12,571 nt of DNA from DSNY01 sp037446035 (GCA_037446035.1 JBBIJJ010000096.1:1-12571), one strand, 5' to 3'; positions 4,739-12,194 are shown, numbered from the stretch's first letter. Notes: generated by a model not told the origin, from the letters alone. Numbers and translations: made by a program.

Positions 4739-7700
4739 CCCTGCGGTTGAGCTGGGCGGACCTCGAGGACGCCTTCCACGACACGACGCTCGCGCGCGGG
4801 AACCAGTACGCGCGCGAACGGCGCGTGTCCGACGTGCGCGCGCAGGCGCTCGACACGGGTGTGGTGCAGTTGCACGCGCTCGTTCAGGGTACTGAGGCCG
4901 CACCTTACGAAGTCGACATCATCGTCGAGCGCAGCGGCCCGCAGACGCTGATCACCGGCCGCTGCACGTGCCCGGTCGGGCATAACTGCAAGCACGCGGC
5001 CGCCGCCCTGATCGCCGCCTACGCGCTGCATCCTCCGGCGCGGAGGGCGCCCGACGAGCCCGCCGGGCCTACGGCCTCGTGGAGCGCGAACCCCGCACGG
5101 CCGCGACAGCCGACGGCCGATTCGCGCGCCGCGTCTCACGCGTACTGGATCGAACGCGTACGCGCGCTGTATGCGCCGCCCGCGCCGCCGGCGACGCGCA
5201 AGCAGCGGCTGGCGTACGCGATCGAGCGAGAACCGTACGTCGGCCGGCCCTTGGTCAGACCGCTCGTCGGCAACGTGCGCAAGGACGGCACGCTCGGATC
5301 GCTGCGCCGTGCGCCCGACGACTTGGCGACGATCCTGCGCAATCGGCCGCAGTACGTCGCCGACGAGGACGAGCCGCTGTTGCGTGCGCTCGCATTGGCG
5401 AGCGATTCCGGCATGCACGGAAAGGTTCTGACGCGTGACGCCGCACTGCTGCGCAGGATCGTCACGCTCGGTTTGGCGGTGGCGAAGCGTTCGGAAAACT
5501 GGAACGACTATGTGCCGTTGCGCATCGGCGAGCCGCGCGCGGCGAACGCGCACTGGGTCGCCGACGCACAGGGCCGCCAGCGCTTCGAGCTTCACGTAGA
5601 ACCGAGGGCCGAGGCGCTCGCGCTCGAAGGACTGTGGTATCTCGATGCCGAGCGCGGCGAGTTCGGCGAACTGAAGTCGGACGTCGACGCCGCGCTGGCG
5701 GCGGAGCTGCTGGCCGCACCGCCGATCGCCCCCACGGAGGTCGAGGCGGTGAGCAGCGCGCTCGCCGCGGCATTGGCCACGGCGCCGCCAACGGTCGTGC
5801 GCCCGCCGTTGCCCGCGCCGATCCAGACGCGCACGGTCCGCGGCCGCGGCGTCGTGCATCTGCGGCTGGCCAACGCCACGGCCGTATCGCCGTCGGGTTA
5901 CTCGTCGGTTCCGCTCATGGGCGCAGCGCTGTTCGTGCACGTCCGCTACGACGGCGTACCGGTGGCGCTCGCCGACACGGGTGGTGCGCGCATGCACGAA
6001 GGCGCGCTCGTCGCGCCGACCCTCGACTCCGCGCTGCACACGAAGACGCTGAACCGGCTGCGATCGGCCGGCTGCCACGACGTGCCGGGTGCGCGCGGGC
6101 AGGCGCCGTACGAAAGCGCGTTCTTTCTACACGAATCGCTGGTGCTGCGGCTGATGCACGAGTCGATTCCGCACTGGCGCAAGGCCGGCTGGGTCATCGA
6201 GATCGATCCGGATTTCGCCTGGCAACCGGTGGCCGCCGGCACGTTCTTCGTCGCCACCGAGCCCGAGGCCGACGATCGCTGGTTCGGGCTAGAGCTCGGC
6301 GTCGAGGTCGACGGCCAGCGCGTGTCGCTGCAGCCGCTGTTGGCGCACCTGCTGGCGGATCGGCACTTGCGCGACTGGCTGCTCGCCGAAGACGGGCGCG
6401 AGACCGACACGGTCAACGTCCGCATCGACGCGCGCCGCATCGTCACGCTGCCGGCGGCGCGGCTGCGCACGATCCTGCGGGCGCTGATCGAGCTGCACGA
6501 TCCCGCTGTCGCCGGCGCAAAGCTGCGATTGGCGCGCACCGACAGCGCGCGGCTGCTGGAACTGGCCGACGCCGGCTTCGAGTGGCGCGGCAGCGAGCGG
6601 CTGCGCACGCTGGCGCAGCGGCTGGCGCGCTTCACCGCGATCGAGGAAGCCGCGCCGCCGCGCGAACTGCGCACCGAACTGCGCCCGTACCAGCGCGCGG
6701 GGCTGGCGTGGCTGCAGTTTCTGCGCGAGCACGAGCTGGCGGGTATCCTCGCCGACGACATGGGGCTCGGCAAGACCGTGCAGGCGATCGCGCACGTGCT
6801 GCTGGAAAGGGAGGCCGGGCGGCTGGCGCGGCCTGCGCTGGTGGTTGCGCCGACCTCGGTCGTGCACAACTGGCAGGCCGAGTGCGCGCGCTTTGCGCCG
6901 GCGCTCAGGGTGCTGGTGCTGCACGGGCAAGCGCGGCGCGCATCGTTCGCCGAGATCGGCGCTCACGATGTCGTGCTCAGCACCTATGCGCTGCTGCCGC
7001 GGGACATCGAAGCGCTGGCGCAGCACGAGTTTCATCTGGTCATCTTCGACGAAGCGCAGAATCTGAAGAACGCGCGCACGCAGACCGCGCAGGCTGCGGC
7101 CCGGCTGCGCGCGGCGCACCGGCTGGCGCTGACCGGCACGCCGCTGGAAAACAACCTCGGCGAGCTGTGGTCGCAGTTCAATCTGCTGCTGCCGGGCTTT
7201 CTCGGCGACAGTCGGCGCTTTGCGCAGCTGTATCGCACCCCGATCGAAAAGCGCGGCGACGACGCGCGGCGCGCGCATCTGGCGCGGCGCATCCGGCCGT
7301 TCATCCTGCGGCGGACCAAGGACATGGTCGCGCGCGAGCTGCCGCCAAAGACCGAGATCGTGCAGACCGTCGAGCTGGGCGGCGCGCAGCGCGACCTGTA
7401 CGAAACGGTGCGCGCAGCGATGCACGCGCGCGTGCGCGAGGCGCTGGCCAAACAAGGGCTGGCGCGCAGCCATATCGTCGTGCTCGACGCGCTGCTGAAG
7501 CTGCGCCAGGTCTGCTGCGATCCGCGCCTGGTGCGCAGCGACGCGGCGAAGAAGGTGCGCGAATCGGCCAAGCTCGAGCGGCTGCGCGAGCTGCTGCCCG
7601 AGCTGATGGCCGAGGGCCGGCGCGTGCTGCTGTTTTCGCAGTTCACCTCGATGCTGGCGCTGATCGAGGAGGCGGTGACCGCGCTGGGCATCGGCTTCGT

Positions 7701-8079
7701 CAAGCTCACCGGCGACACCCGCGACCGCGCCACGCCGGTGGCGCGCTTCCAGCGCGGCGAAGCGCCGCTGTTCCTGATCAGTCTGAAGGCCGGCGGAACG
7801 GGGCTGAACCTGACCGCCGCCGATACCGTGATCCACTACGATCCCTGGTGGAACCCCGCGGTCGAGGACCAGGCCACCGACCGCGCGCATCGCATCGGCC
7901 AGGACAAGCCGGTGTTCGTGCACAAGCTGATCGCCGCCGGTACCGTCGAGGAGCGCATCCGCGAGCTGCAGGCGCGCAAGGCCGCGCTGGCGCGCGGCAT
8001 CCTCGACGAAGACGCCGCGCTCGCCAAGGTGCTGACCGCGGAAGACCTGCAGGCGCTGTTCGAGCCGCTGCCGGCGTGA
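4735..8079 (+). CDS. SWIM zinc-finger SNF2-family helicase/ATPase
   Basis: This 1114-residue protein has an N-terminal SWIM zinc finger (C77-x-C79, then C85-x-H87, in CTCPVGHNCKH). A proline/alanine-rich linker follows at about 100-140, then a middle region I do not recognise to about 640. The C-terminal half is an SNF2/RapA-type ATPase core. Its motifs run in order: LRPYQRAGLAWL at about 646, Walker A DDMGLGKT with K680, DEAQ at 772-775, LTGTPLENNLGELWSQF, LLFSQFTSML, SLKAGGTGLNL and QATDRAHRIGQ at about 1046-1056. Such proteins translocate on double-stranded DNA and remodel protein-DNA complexes; the bacterial SWIM type has no settled role. The GTG start overlaps the hldC stop (GTGA) and apaH follows after 10 bp, so it is probably co-transcribed with LPS and housekeeping genes. 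All motor motifs look intact. Confidence 0.92.
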   Translation: MTLRLSWADLEDAFHDTTLARGNQYARERRVSDVRAQALDTGVVQLHALVQGTEAAPYEVDIIVERSGPQTLITGRCTCPVGHNCKHAAAALIAAYALHPPARRAPDEPAGPTASWSANPARPRQPTADSRAASHAYWIERVRALYAPPAPPATRKQRLAYAIEREPYVGRPLVRPLVGNVRKDGTLGSLRRAPDDLATILRNRPQYVADEDEPLLRALALASDSGMHGKVLTRDAALLRRIVTLGLAVAKRSENWNDYVPLRIGEPRAANAHWVADAQGRQRFELHVEPRAEALALEGLWYLDAERGEFGELKSDVDAALAAELLAAPPIAPTEVEAVSSALAAALATAPPTVVRPPLPAPIQTRTVRGRGVVHLRLANATAVSPSGYSSVPLMGAALFVHVRYDGVPVALADTGGARMHEGALVAPTLDSALHTKTLNRLRSAGCHDVPGARGQAPYESAFFLHESLVLRLMHESIPHWRKAGWVIEIDPDFAWQPVAAGTFFVATEPEADDRWFGLELGVEVDGQRVSLQPLLAHLLADRHLRDWLLAEDGRETDTVNVRIDARRIVTLPAARLRTILRALIELHDPAVAGAKLRLARTDSARLLELADAGFEWRGSERLRTLAQRLARFTAIEEAAPPRELRTELRPYQRAGLAWLQFLREHELAGILADDMGLGKTVQAIAHVLLEREAGRLARPALVVAPTSVVHNWQAECARFAPALRVLVLHGQARRASFAEIGAHDVVLSTYALLPRDIEALAQHEFHLVIFDEAQNLKNARTQTAQAAARLRAAHRLALTGTPLENNLGELWSQFNLLLPGFLGDSRRFAQLYRTPIEKRGDDARRAHLARRIRPFILRRTKDMVARELPPKTEIVQTVELGGAQRDLYETVRAAMHARVREALAKQGLARSHIVVLDALLKLRQVCCDPRLVRSDAAKKVRESAKLERLRELLPELMAEGRRVLLFSQFTSMLALIEEAVTALGIGFVKLTGDTRDRATPVARFQRGEAPLFLISLKAGGTGLNLTAADTVIHYDPWWNPAVEDQATDRAHRIGQDKPVFVHKLIAAGTVEERIRELQARKAALARGILDEDAALAKVLTAEDLQALFEPLPA

Positions 8080-8089
8080 GGCGCTCCGG

Positions 8090-8929
8090 GTGAGGCCCGC
8101 TGTGATCGTCATCGGCGACGTGCAAGGTTGTCTCGACAGCCTGCATGCGCTGCTGGCGCAGGTGCCCGACGGCGAGCGGCTGCTGTTCGTCGGCGACATC
8201 GTCAACCGCGGGCCGCAATCGCTCGCGGCGCTGCGCTTCGTGCGTTCGCTCGGCGATCGCGCCATCGTGCTGCTGGGCAATCACGATCTGCATCTGCTCG
8301 CGGTGGCCGCCGGCATCCGCCCGCTGCATGCCGACGACACGCTGCAGGAGATCCTCGACGCGCCCGACCGCGACGAGCTGATCGACTGGCTGCGGCGCCG
8401 GCCGCTCGCGCATTTCGAGGCCGGGGCGCTGTTCGTGCACGCGGGCGTGCTGCCGCAGTGGACGCTCGAGAAGACACTTTCACTGGCGCGCGAGGTCGAG
8501 GCACGGCTGCGCGCGGACGACTATCGTGCGTTCCTGGCCACGATGTACGGCAATGCGCCGGCGCGCTGGGACGACGAACTCGAAGGCGCGGACCGGCTGC
8601 GCTGCGTGATCAACGCGCTGACGCGGCTGCGCTTCCTGGCCGCGGATGGAACGATGGACTTCAAGGTGAAGGAAGGCGCAGCCGCGGCGCCGCCGGGCTT
8701 CGTGCCTTGGTTCGAGCATCCGCGGCGCGCCACGCGCGGCACGCCGGTCGTGTTCGGCCATTGGTCGACGCTCGGCCTGCTGCTGCGCGACGATGCGATC
8801 TGCCTCGATACCGGCTGCGTCTGGGGCGGCCGGCTCACCGCGATGAGCTGGCCTGCGCGCCGGATCGTTCAGGTCGACTGTCCGCAAGCGAGGGACCCAC
8901 GGGCGGTGCCGCCGGGGAAAGCGCACTGA
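8090..8929 (+). CDS. apaH: Symmetrical bis(5'-nucleosyl)-tetraphosphatase (Ap4A hydrolase)
   Basis: This 279-residue calcineurin-like phosphoesterase cleaves Ap4A symmetrically to two ADP; the family also removes Np4 caps from RNA. Metal-site motifs are GDVQGC (D10, Q12), GDIVNRGP (D36), LLGNHDLHLLAV (N64, H65), HAGVLPQW (H117) and FGHW (H234). The ApaH-specific CLDTGCVWGGRLTAM closes the domain, and the length matches the family (about 280). The first motif has Q where most metallophosphoesterases have H. As I recall, Q is common in betaproteobacterial ApaH, so I do not read it as loss of function. The start is GTG 8090; GTG 8102 four codons later is equally usable. No clear Shine-Dalgarno was seen. 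The last 95 nt overlap plsC on the other strand. Confidence 0.93.
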   Translation: MRPAVIVIGDVQGCLDSLHALLAQVPDGERLLFVGDIVNRGPQSLAALRFVRSLGDRAIVLLGNHDLHLLAVAAGIRPLHADDTLQEILDAPDRDELIDWLRRRPLAHFEAGALFVHAGVLPQWTLEKTLSLAREVEARLRADDYRAFLATMYGNAPARWDDELEGADRLRCVINALTRLRFLAADGTMDFKVKEGAAAAPPGFVPWFEHPRRATRGTPVVFGHWSTLGLLLRDDAICLDTGCVWGGRLTAMSWPARRIVQVDCPQARDPRAVPPGKAH

Positions 8930-9719
8930 AGGTCGCGCGCGCATCGTCGAGCGGAACGCGCAGATGCTGCGCGATGGCCGTACGCGCGGCGGCCGCGATC
9001 CGGTGGCGGTTGCCGAGTTCGCGCGCTGACACCGGCGGCAGAAACGCGACCTCGACTTCGAGCGCGCGCGCGGCCAGCGTATTCCACAGCGAGTTCAGAA
9101 GCGCCATGTCGCCGACGAAGGCGGTCGCGGTCGAGGGTTGGCCGCGCTCCGTGTAGCGCAGCGCGACAGGCCAGACCTCGCTGCCGGCTTCGATCACCGG
9201 CGCGATCAGGTTGGAGTGGAAGGCCAGCAGCCTGTCGCCGTTGGTCGTCGTGCCTTCGGCAAACACGGCCACCGTTTCGCCCGCGGCCAGCCTGGCGCGC
9301 ACGCGGTGGTTGATCGCCGCGACCGCGTGCCGCCGGCCGCGCTCGATGTACAGCGTTCCCACCCGCGTGACCAGCCAGCCCACGAGCGGCCAGCGTCCGA
9401 TCTCGGCCTTGGCGACGAAGCGGCCGGGCACGCATGCGAGGATCGCGAAGACGTCGATCCACGAGATGTGATTCGCAAGGATCAGGCGCCCGGCACCGGA
9501 GCGTTCGATACCCGTGTGAGCAAGCGCCTCGCCGAGTACGCGCCCGCTCGCGCGCAGCTTCACCCCGCAGATCGCCAGCAGCACGCGCGACCAGCCGCGC
9601 ACGATGCGGTTGCGCGTGGGTAGCGCGAGCCACGGAAAGGCAAGCGTGGTGATCGCCAGTCCGGCGACGATGTGCGCGAGCAGCGCCAGCATGCGCAGCG
9701 GTGCGATCAAACGACGCAT
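8835..9719 (-). CDS. plsC: 1-acyl-sn-glycerol-3-phosphate acyltransferase (PlsC family)
   Basis: This 294-residue inner-membrane acyltransferase transfers an acyl chain to lysophosphatidic acid, giving phosphatidic acid. An N-terminal hydrophobic stretch (about residues 9-34) is the likely membrane anchor. The catalytic H-x4-D motif is N83-H84-I-S-W-I-D89, and the substrate motif is FAEGTTTNG with E155-G156-T157. VGTLYIERG and VWPVALRYT also fit the family. The ATG at 9719 is chosen because it opens directly onto the hydrophobic segment; upstream sequence in this frame is the palindrome at 9729-9761. The last 30 or so residues are rich in Ala, Pro and Ser. They lie antisense to the 3' end of apaH and probably add a non-conserved tail beyond the acyltransferase domain. 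It follows pyrC' on the same strand with a 38-nt gap. Confidence 0.92.
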   Translation of the reverse strand: MRRLIAPLRMLALLAHIVAGLAITTLAFPWLALPTRNRIVRGWSRVLLAICGVKLRASGRVLGEALAHTGIERSGAGRLILANHISWIDVFAILACVPGRFVAKAEIGRWPLVGWLVTRVGTLYIERGRRHAVAAINHRVRARLAAGETVAVFAEGTTTNGDRLLAFHSNLIAPVIEAGSEVWPVALRYTERGQPSTATAFVGDMALLNSLWNTLAARALEVEVAFLPPVSARELGNRHRIAAAARTAIAQHLRVPLDDARATFSALSPAAPPVGPSLADSRPERSGAQASSSR

Positions 9720-9748
9720 CGGGATTCGAAATTGGTGTCTGACCCCAT
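9707..9748 (-). other. Repeat-encoded mini-ORF before plsC (13 codons)
   Basis: The palindrome's ATG (9748-9746) opens a 13-residue frame, MGSDTNFESRCVV, whose TGA (9709-9707) lies inside plsC, so it overlaps the plsC start by 13 nt. The ATG lies 9 nt after the pyrC' stop and in the same frame as it, just as the gmhB start follows the hldD stop. It could pass ribosomes on to plsC, or it could be an accident of the repeat. There is no Shine-Dalgarno. Confidence 0.2.
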
Positions 9749-9761
9749 TTTTTGGGGTCAG
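9729..9761 (-). repeat. Dispersed palindrome (TGGTGTCTGACCCC type), copy 2
   Basis: The full 14-nt arm TGGTGTCTGACCCC is at 9733-9746, followed by a 7-nt loop and the inner 8 nt of the other arm (GGGGTCAG, 9754-9761). The remaining 6 nt of that arm are replaced by the pyrC' coding end. Read on the minus strand it is the right part of copy 1: 23 consecutive bases agree, from the A-run before ATG to the T-run. The pyrC' stop (9760-9758) lies in the truncated arm. Confidence 0.88.
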
Positions 9762-11026
9762 CGCTGGAAGCGGAGTTCGCCGCCGACGATGGTGGCGCGG
9801 GCGCGGCCCTGGAGTTCGTAGCCGGCGAACGGCGTGCTCTTGCCGTGGCTGGCGAGCGCGTCGGGTGTGACGCGCCAGGGCTCGTCGGGGTCGATCAGCA
9901 CGAGATCGGCCTTGGCGCCGACGGCCAGGCGCCCGGTGTCTTCGCCAAGCACGCGCGCGGGCTCGCTGGTGACCTTGGCGAGCGCCTTGACCAGCGGCAC
10001 GTCGCGCTCGCGTGCCCACTTCAGCACCAGCGGCAGCAGCGTCTCGAGGGCGGTCGCACCCGGCACGGCTTCACCGAAGGGCAGTTGCTTGTCGTCGGCA
10101 TCGATCGGCGCGTGATCCGAGCAGATCGCGTCGATCGTGCCGTCGGCGAGCGCGCGCACGATGGCGTCGCGATCGCGATCGCCGCGCAGCGGCGGATCGA
10201 GACGGAACGCGGGATCGAAGTAGCCGATGTCGACGTCGATCAGGTGCACGTGATGCACGCCGACATCGCAGGTTACCGGCAGCCCTTCGCGCCTGGCGGC
10301 GCGCACCAGTTCGATGCCCGGTGCCGACGACAGCCGACACACGTGCACGCGGGCGCCGGTGGCGCGCTGCAGTTCAAAGATCGTGGCCAGCGCGACGGTC
10401 TCGGCCACCACGGGGATCGACGGCAGGCCGAGCCGGCCCGCCACGGCGCCGGCAGCGGCCACGCCGTTGCCGGCCAACGTGTCCTCGACCGGCCGCAGCC
10501 AGATCGGCAGATCGAAGGTCTTTGCGTAGCGCATCGCCTGCAACAGCACGCCGTTGTCGTGCGGCAGGCTGCCCGTCTGCGCAAAGGCCACGCAACCGAC
10601 TTCGGCGAGCGTTTCGATCGCCGCCAGCGCCTCGCCTTTCAGCCCCGCAGTGAGCGCGCCCAGCGGATACAGCCGCGCGCCGGCCGCTTCGCGCGAGCGC
10701 TGGCGCAGCATGCGCACCAGCCCCGGCTCGTCGAGCGGAGGATCGGTGTCGGGTGGGCAGACGACGCCGGTGACGCCGCCGGCAAGCGCGGCGCGCATTT
10801 CGCGCTTCAGCGCCCCTTCCGCACCCGGCTCGCGCATGCGCGCGCACAGGTCCACGAGCCCCGGCGCGACGATCAATCCGCGCGCGTCGATCGTGCGGTC
10901 GGCGGTGAAGCCGGCCGGCGCGTCGCCGACGGCCGCGATGCGCCCGTCGGCAACAAAAACGTCGGCCGTCCCGTCGCGCCCCGAGGCGGGATCGATCACG
11001 CGGCCGTTGCGGATCGCGAGCTTCAT
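9758..11026 (-). CDS. pyrC': PyrC', non-catalytic dihydroorotase-like subunit of aspartate transcarbamoylase
   Basis: This 422-residue amidohydrolase-fold protein resembles class I dihydroorotase but has lost nearly all metal and catalytic ligands. The usual DLHVHLREPG is DLCARMREPG, with C61 and R63 in place of both histidines. The SDDG carboxylate is AQTG (149-152). The HxEd histidine appears to be R178, and the second histidine of HICHLS is R231. HH (258-259) and the D304 of SDHAP remain. In Pseudomonas and relatives, such PyrC' proteins are inactive as dihydroorotases and are needed to assemble the ATCase dodecamer with PyrB. That role is inferred here from the missing ligands and from coupling to pyrB (ATGA overlap). 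A separate active dihydroorotase should exist elsewhere in the genome. The stop codon is supplied by palindrome copy 2. The name pyrX is also used. Confidence 0.92.
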   Translation of the reverse strand: MKLAIRNGRVIDPASGRDGTADVFVADGRIAAVGDAPAGFTADRTIDARGLIVAPGLVDLCARMREPGAEGALKREMRAALAGGVTGVVCPPDTDPPLDEPGLVRMLRQRSREAAGARLYPLGALTAGLKGEALAAIETLAEVGCVAFAQTGSLPHDNGVLLQAMRYAKTFDLPIWLRPVEDTLAGNGVAAAGAVAGRLGLPSIPVVAETVALATIFELQRATGARVHVCRLSSAPGIELVRAARREGLPVTCDVGVHHVHLIDVDIGYFDPAFRLDPPLRGDRDRDAIVRALADGTIDAICSDHAPIDADDKQLPFGEAVPGATALETLLPLVLKWARERDVPLVKALAKVTSEPARVLGEDTGRLAVGAKADLVLIDPDEPWRVTPDALASHGKSTPFAGYELQGRARATIVGGELRFQR

Positions 11027-11997
11027 TGCATCGCCTTCGAAGACGCGACGATCGACAGCACGGCCATGCGCACCGCGATGCCGAAGGTCACTTGCGGCAG
11101 GATCACGCTCTGGCCGCCGTCGGCCACGCGCGAATCGATCTCCACCCCGCGGTTCATCGGACCGGGATGCATCACGATCGCATCGGGCTTGGCGAGCGCG
11201 AGTTTCTCCGGCGTGAGCCCGTAGTTGCGGAAATATTCCTGCGCGCTCGGCAGCAGTGCCCCGCGCATGCGCTCGTTCTGCAGCCGCAGCATGATGATGA
11301 CGTCGGCGCCGCGGATGCCGTCCTCGAGCCGGGTGAACACGCGGCAGCCGAGCTGCTCCAGTCCCGCGGGCAGCAGCGTCAGGGGACCGACCGCGCGCAC
11401 CTCGGGCACGCCGAGCGTGGTCAGCGCGTGGATGTCCGAACGCGCCACGCGCGAGTGCAGGATGTCGCCGACGATCGCGACCGTGAGATTCGTAAAGTCG
11501 CGCTTGTAGTGGCGGATCGTGTAGACGTCGAGCAGGCCCTGCGTCGGATGCGCGTGGCGCCCGTCGCCGGCGTTGATCACGTGCACGTGCGGCGCGACGT
11601 GGCGCGCGATCAGGTACGGCGCGCCGCTGGCGGCGTGACGGACGACGAACATGTCGGCCTGCATCGCGGCCAGGTTGTCGATCGTGTCGAGCAGCGATTC
11701 GCCCTTGCTGGTGCTCGAGCGCGCGATGTCGAGGTTGAACACGTCGGCCGAGAGCCTCCGCGCGGCGATCTCGAAGGTCGTGCGCGTGCGGGTGCTCGTC
11801 TCGAAGAACAGGTTGAAGACACTGCGGCCGCGCAGCAGCGGCACGTTCTTGACTTCGCGCGCGGCGACGTTGATGAAGCTGTCGGCGGTCGACAGGATGC
11901 GCTCGACGATCTCGCGCGGCAGCCCTTCGATCGAAAGCAGATGGTGCAGCTCGCCGTGGGCGTTCAATTGCGGGTTGCGGCTCATGCCTGCCGTCAT
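11023..11997 (-). CDS. pyrB: Aspartate carbamoyltransferase catalytic subunit
   Basis: This 324-residue enzyme condenses carbamoyl phosphate and aspartate to carbamoyl aspartate in pyrimidine synthesis. Key motifs are the carbamoyl-phosphate loop S68-T-R-T-R72 in FFETSTRTRTTFE, the mobile loop SSTSKGESLLDT with K98, HPTQGLLD, HSRVARSD, MLRLQNERM and HPGPMNRGVEI. The N-terminus before LLSIEGLP is about 20 residues long, like class A ATCases that work with PyrC' and bind regulatory nucleotide there. I chose ATG 11997: a G7 tract (12010-12004) sits 6 nt upstream and could pair with the 16S tail, and the leader ORF stops on this ATG. ATG 11985, four codons in, is the alternative (320 residues). 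The frame is open to 12102, but those 35 extra codons are GC-rich repeat sequence. It overlaps pyrC' by 4 nt. Confidence 0.95.
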   Translation of the reverse strand: MTAGMSRNPQLNAHGELHHLLSIEGLPREIVERILSTADSFINVAAREVKNVPLLRGRSVFNLFFETSTRTRTTFEIAARRLSADVFNLDIARSSTSKGESLLDTIDNLAAMQADMFVVRHAASGAPYLIARHVAPHVHVINAGDGRHAHPTQGLLDVYTIRHYKRDFTNLTVAIVGDILHSRVARSDIHALTTLGVPEVRAVGPLTLLPAGLEQLGCRVFTRLEDGIRGADVIIMLRLQNERMRGALLPSAQEYFRNYGLTPEKLALAKPDAIVMHPGPMNRGVEIDSRVADGGQSVILPQVTFGIAVRMAVLSIVASSKAMQ

Positions 11998-12113
11998 CGC
12001 GAACCCCCCCGCGCGCTGCGCGCGCCGCCGCCTTGTCGAAAGCGGGCGGCCGGCCCGCTTCGCCAAAGGGGGTCGGCCGCAGGCCGGTGGGATGTCTCGC
12101 ACCTATCGACCAT
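11994..12113 (-). CDS. Possible leader ORF of pyrB (39 residues)
   Basis: ATG at 12113-12111 is preceded by GAGG with 8-nt spacing (in CGAGGACAGGTA), a better ribosome site than pyrB itself shows. The frame encodes 39 residues starting MVDRCETSHRP. It ends with TGA at 11996-11994, overlapping the pyrB ATG as ATGA. This is the layout expected of a leader peptide that couples translation into pyrB. Against it, most of the peptide is encoded by a GC-rich dispersed-looking repeat and is Arg/Gly/Ala-rich with no recognised family. The frame is open further up to a TTG at 12182. I consider a real leader possible, not shown. Confidence 0.3.
   Translation of the reverse strand: MVDRCETSHRPAADPLWRSGPAARFRQGGGARSARGGSR
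12004..12094 (-). repeat. GC-rich multi-hairpin segment in the pyrB leader
   Basis: Three hairpins stand in a row. CGGCC/GGCCG with a 3-nt loop is at 12074-12086. AAGCGGGC/GCCCGCTT with a 5-nt loop is at 12040-12060. GCGCGC/GCGCGC with a 3-nt loop is at 12011-12025. A C7 run (G7 on the pyrB strand) follows at 12004-12010. On the minus strand the text between hairpins (GACCCCCTTTGGCGAAGCGG) resembles a short repeat I recall scattered before and after betaproteobacterial genes. That family link is from memory. None of the hairpins is followed by a T-run, so a simple intrinsic terminator is unlikely. Confidence 0.5.
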
Positions 12114-12194
12114 TACCTGTCCTCGTGACATGTGCCAGCCACTTGACGTGCACATCCCTCGGCCGCGGTCATTCCAGGCCAATCACCCTTTGCC
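12114..12194. other. Spacer upstream of the pyrB leader
   Basis: This is the only non-repeat sequence between the pyrB leader and the right repeat field, so the pyrB promoter should lie here. I found no strong minus-strand -35/-10 pair. A spaced dyad ATGTGC/GCACAT (12130-12135 and 12150-12155) is present, and TTGACG at 12144-12149 is on the plus strand without a matching -10. Confidence 0.35.

Noticed and set aside
8117..8134. ApaH inactive because GDVHG reads GDVQG
   Set aside because: All other metal-site motifs are intact, and Q at this place is, as I recall, common in betaproteobacterial ApaH.
6289..8280. Long antisense open frame over the helicase and apaH (663 codons), and similar long frames at 4612-6078, 5634-8093 and 9752-11224
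   Set aside because: They are shadows of high-GC coding sequence. Translations are Arg/Ala/Gln-rich without motifs, while the opposite or alternate frame has complete family motifs.
9758..11026. Catalytic dihydroorotase PyrC
   Set aside because: The metal-binding histidines and the bridging carboxylate are replaced, as in PyrC' proteins coupled to pyrB.
11998..12102. PyrB starting at 12102 with 35 extra residues
   Set aside because: The extra codons are a GC-rich hairpin repeat with no ribosome site. The family N-terminus begins near RNPQLN.
12144..12149. TTGACG as a -35 element
   Set aside because: It is on the plus strand, facing away from pyrB, and has no -10 partner at normal spacing.
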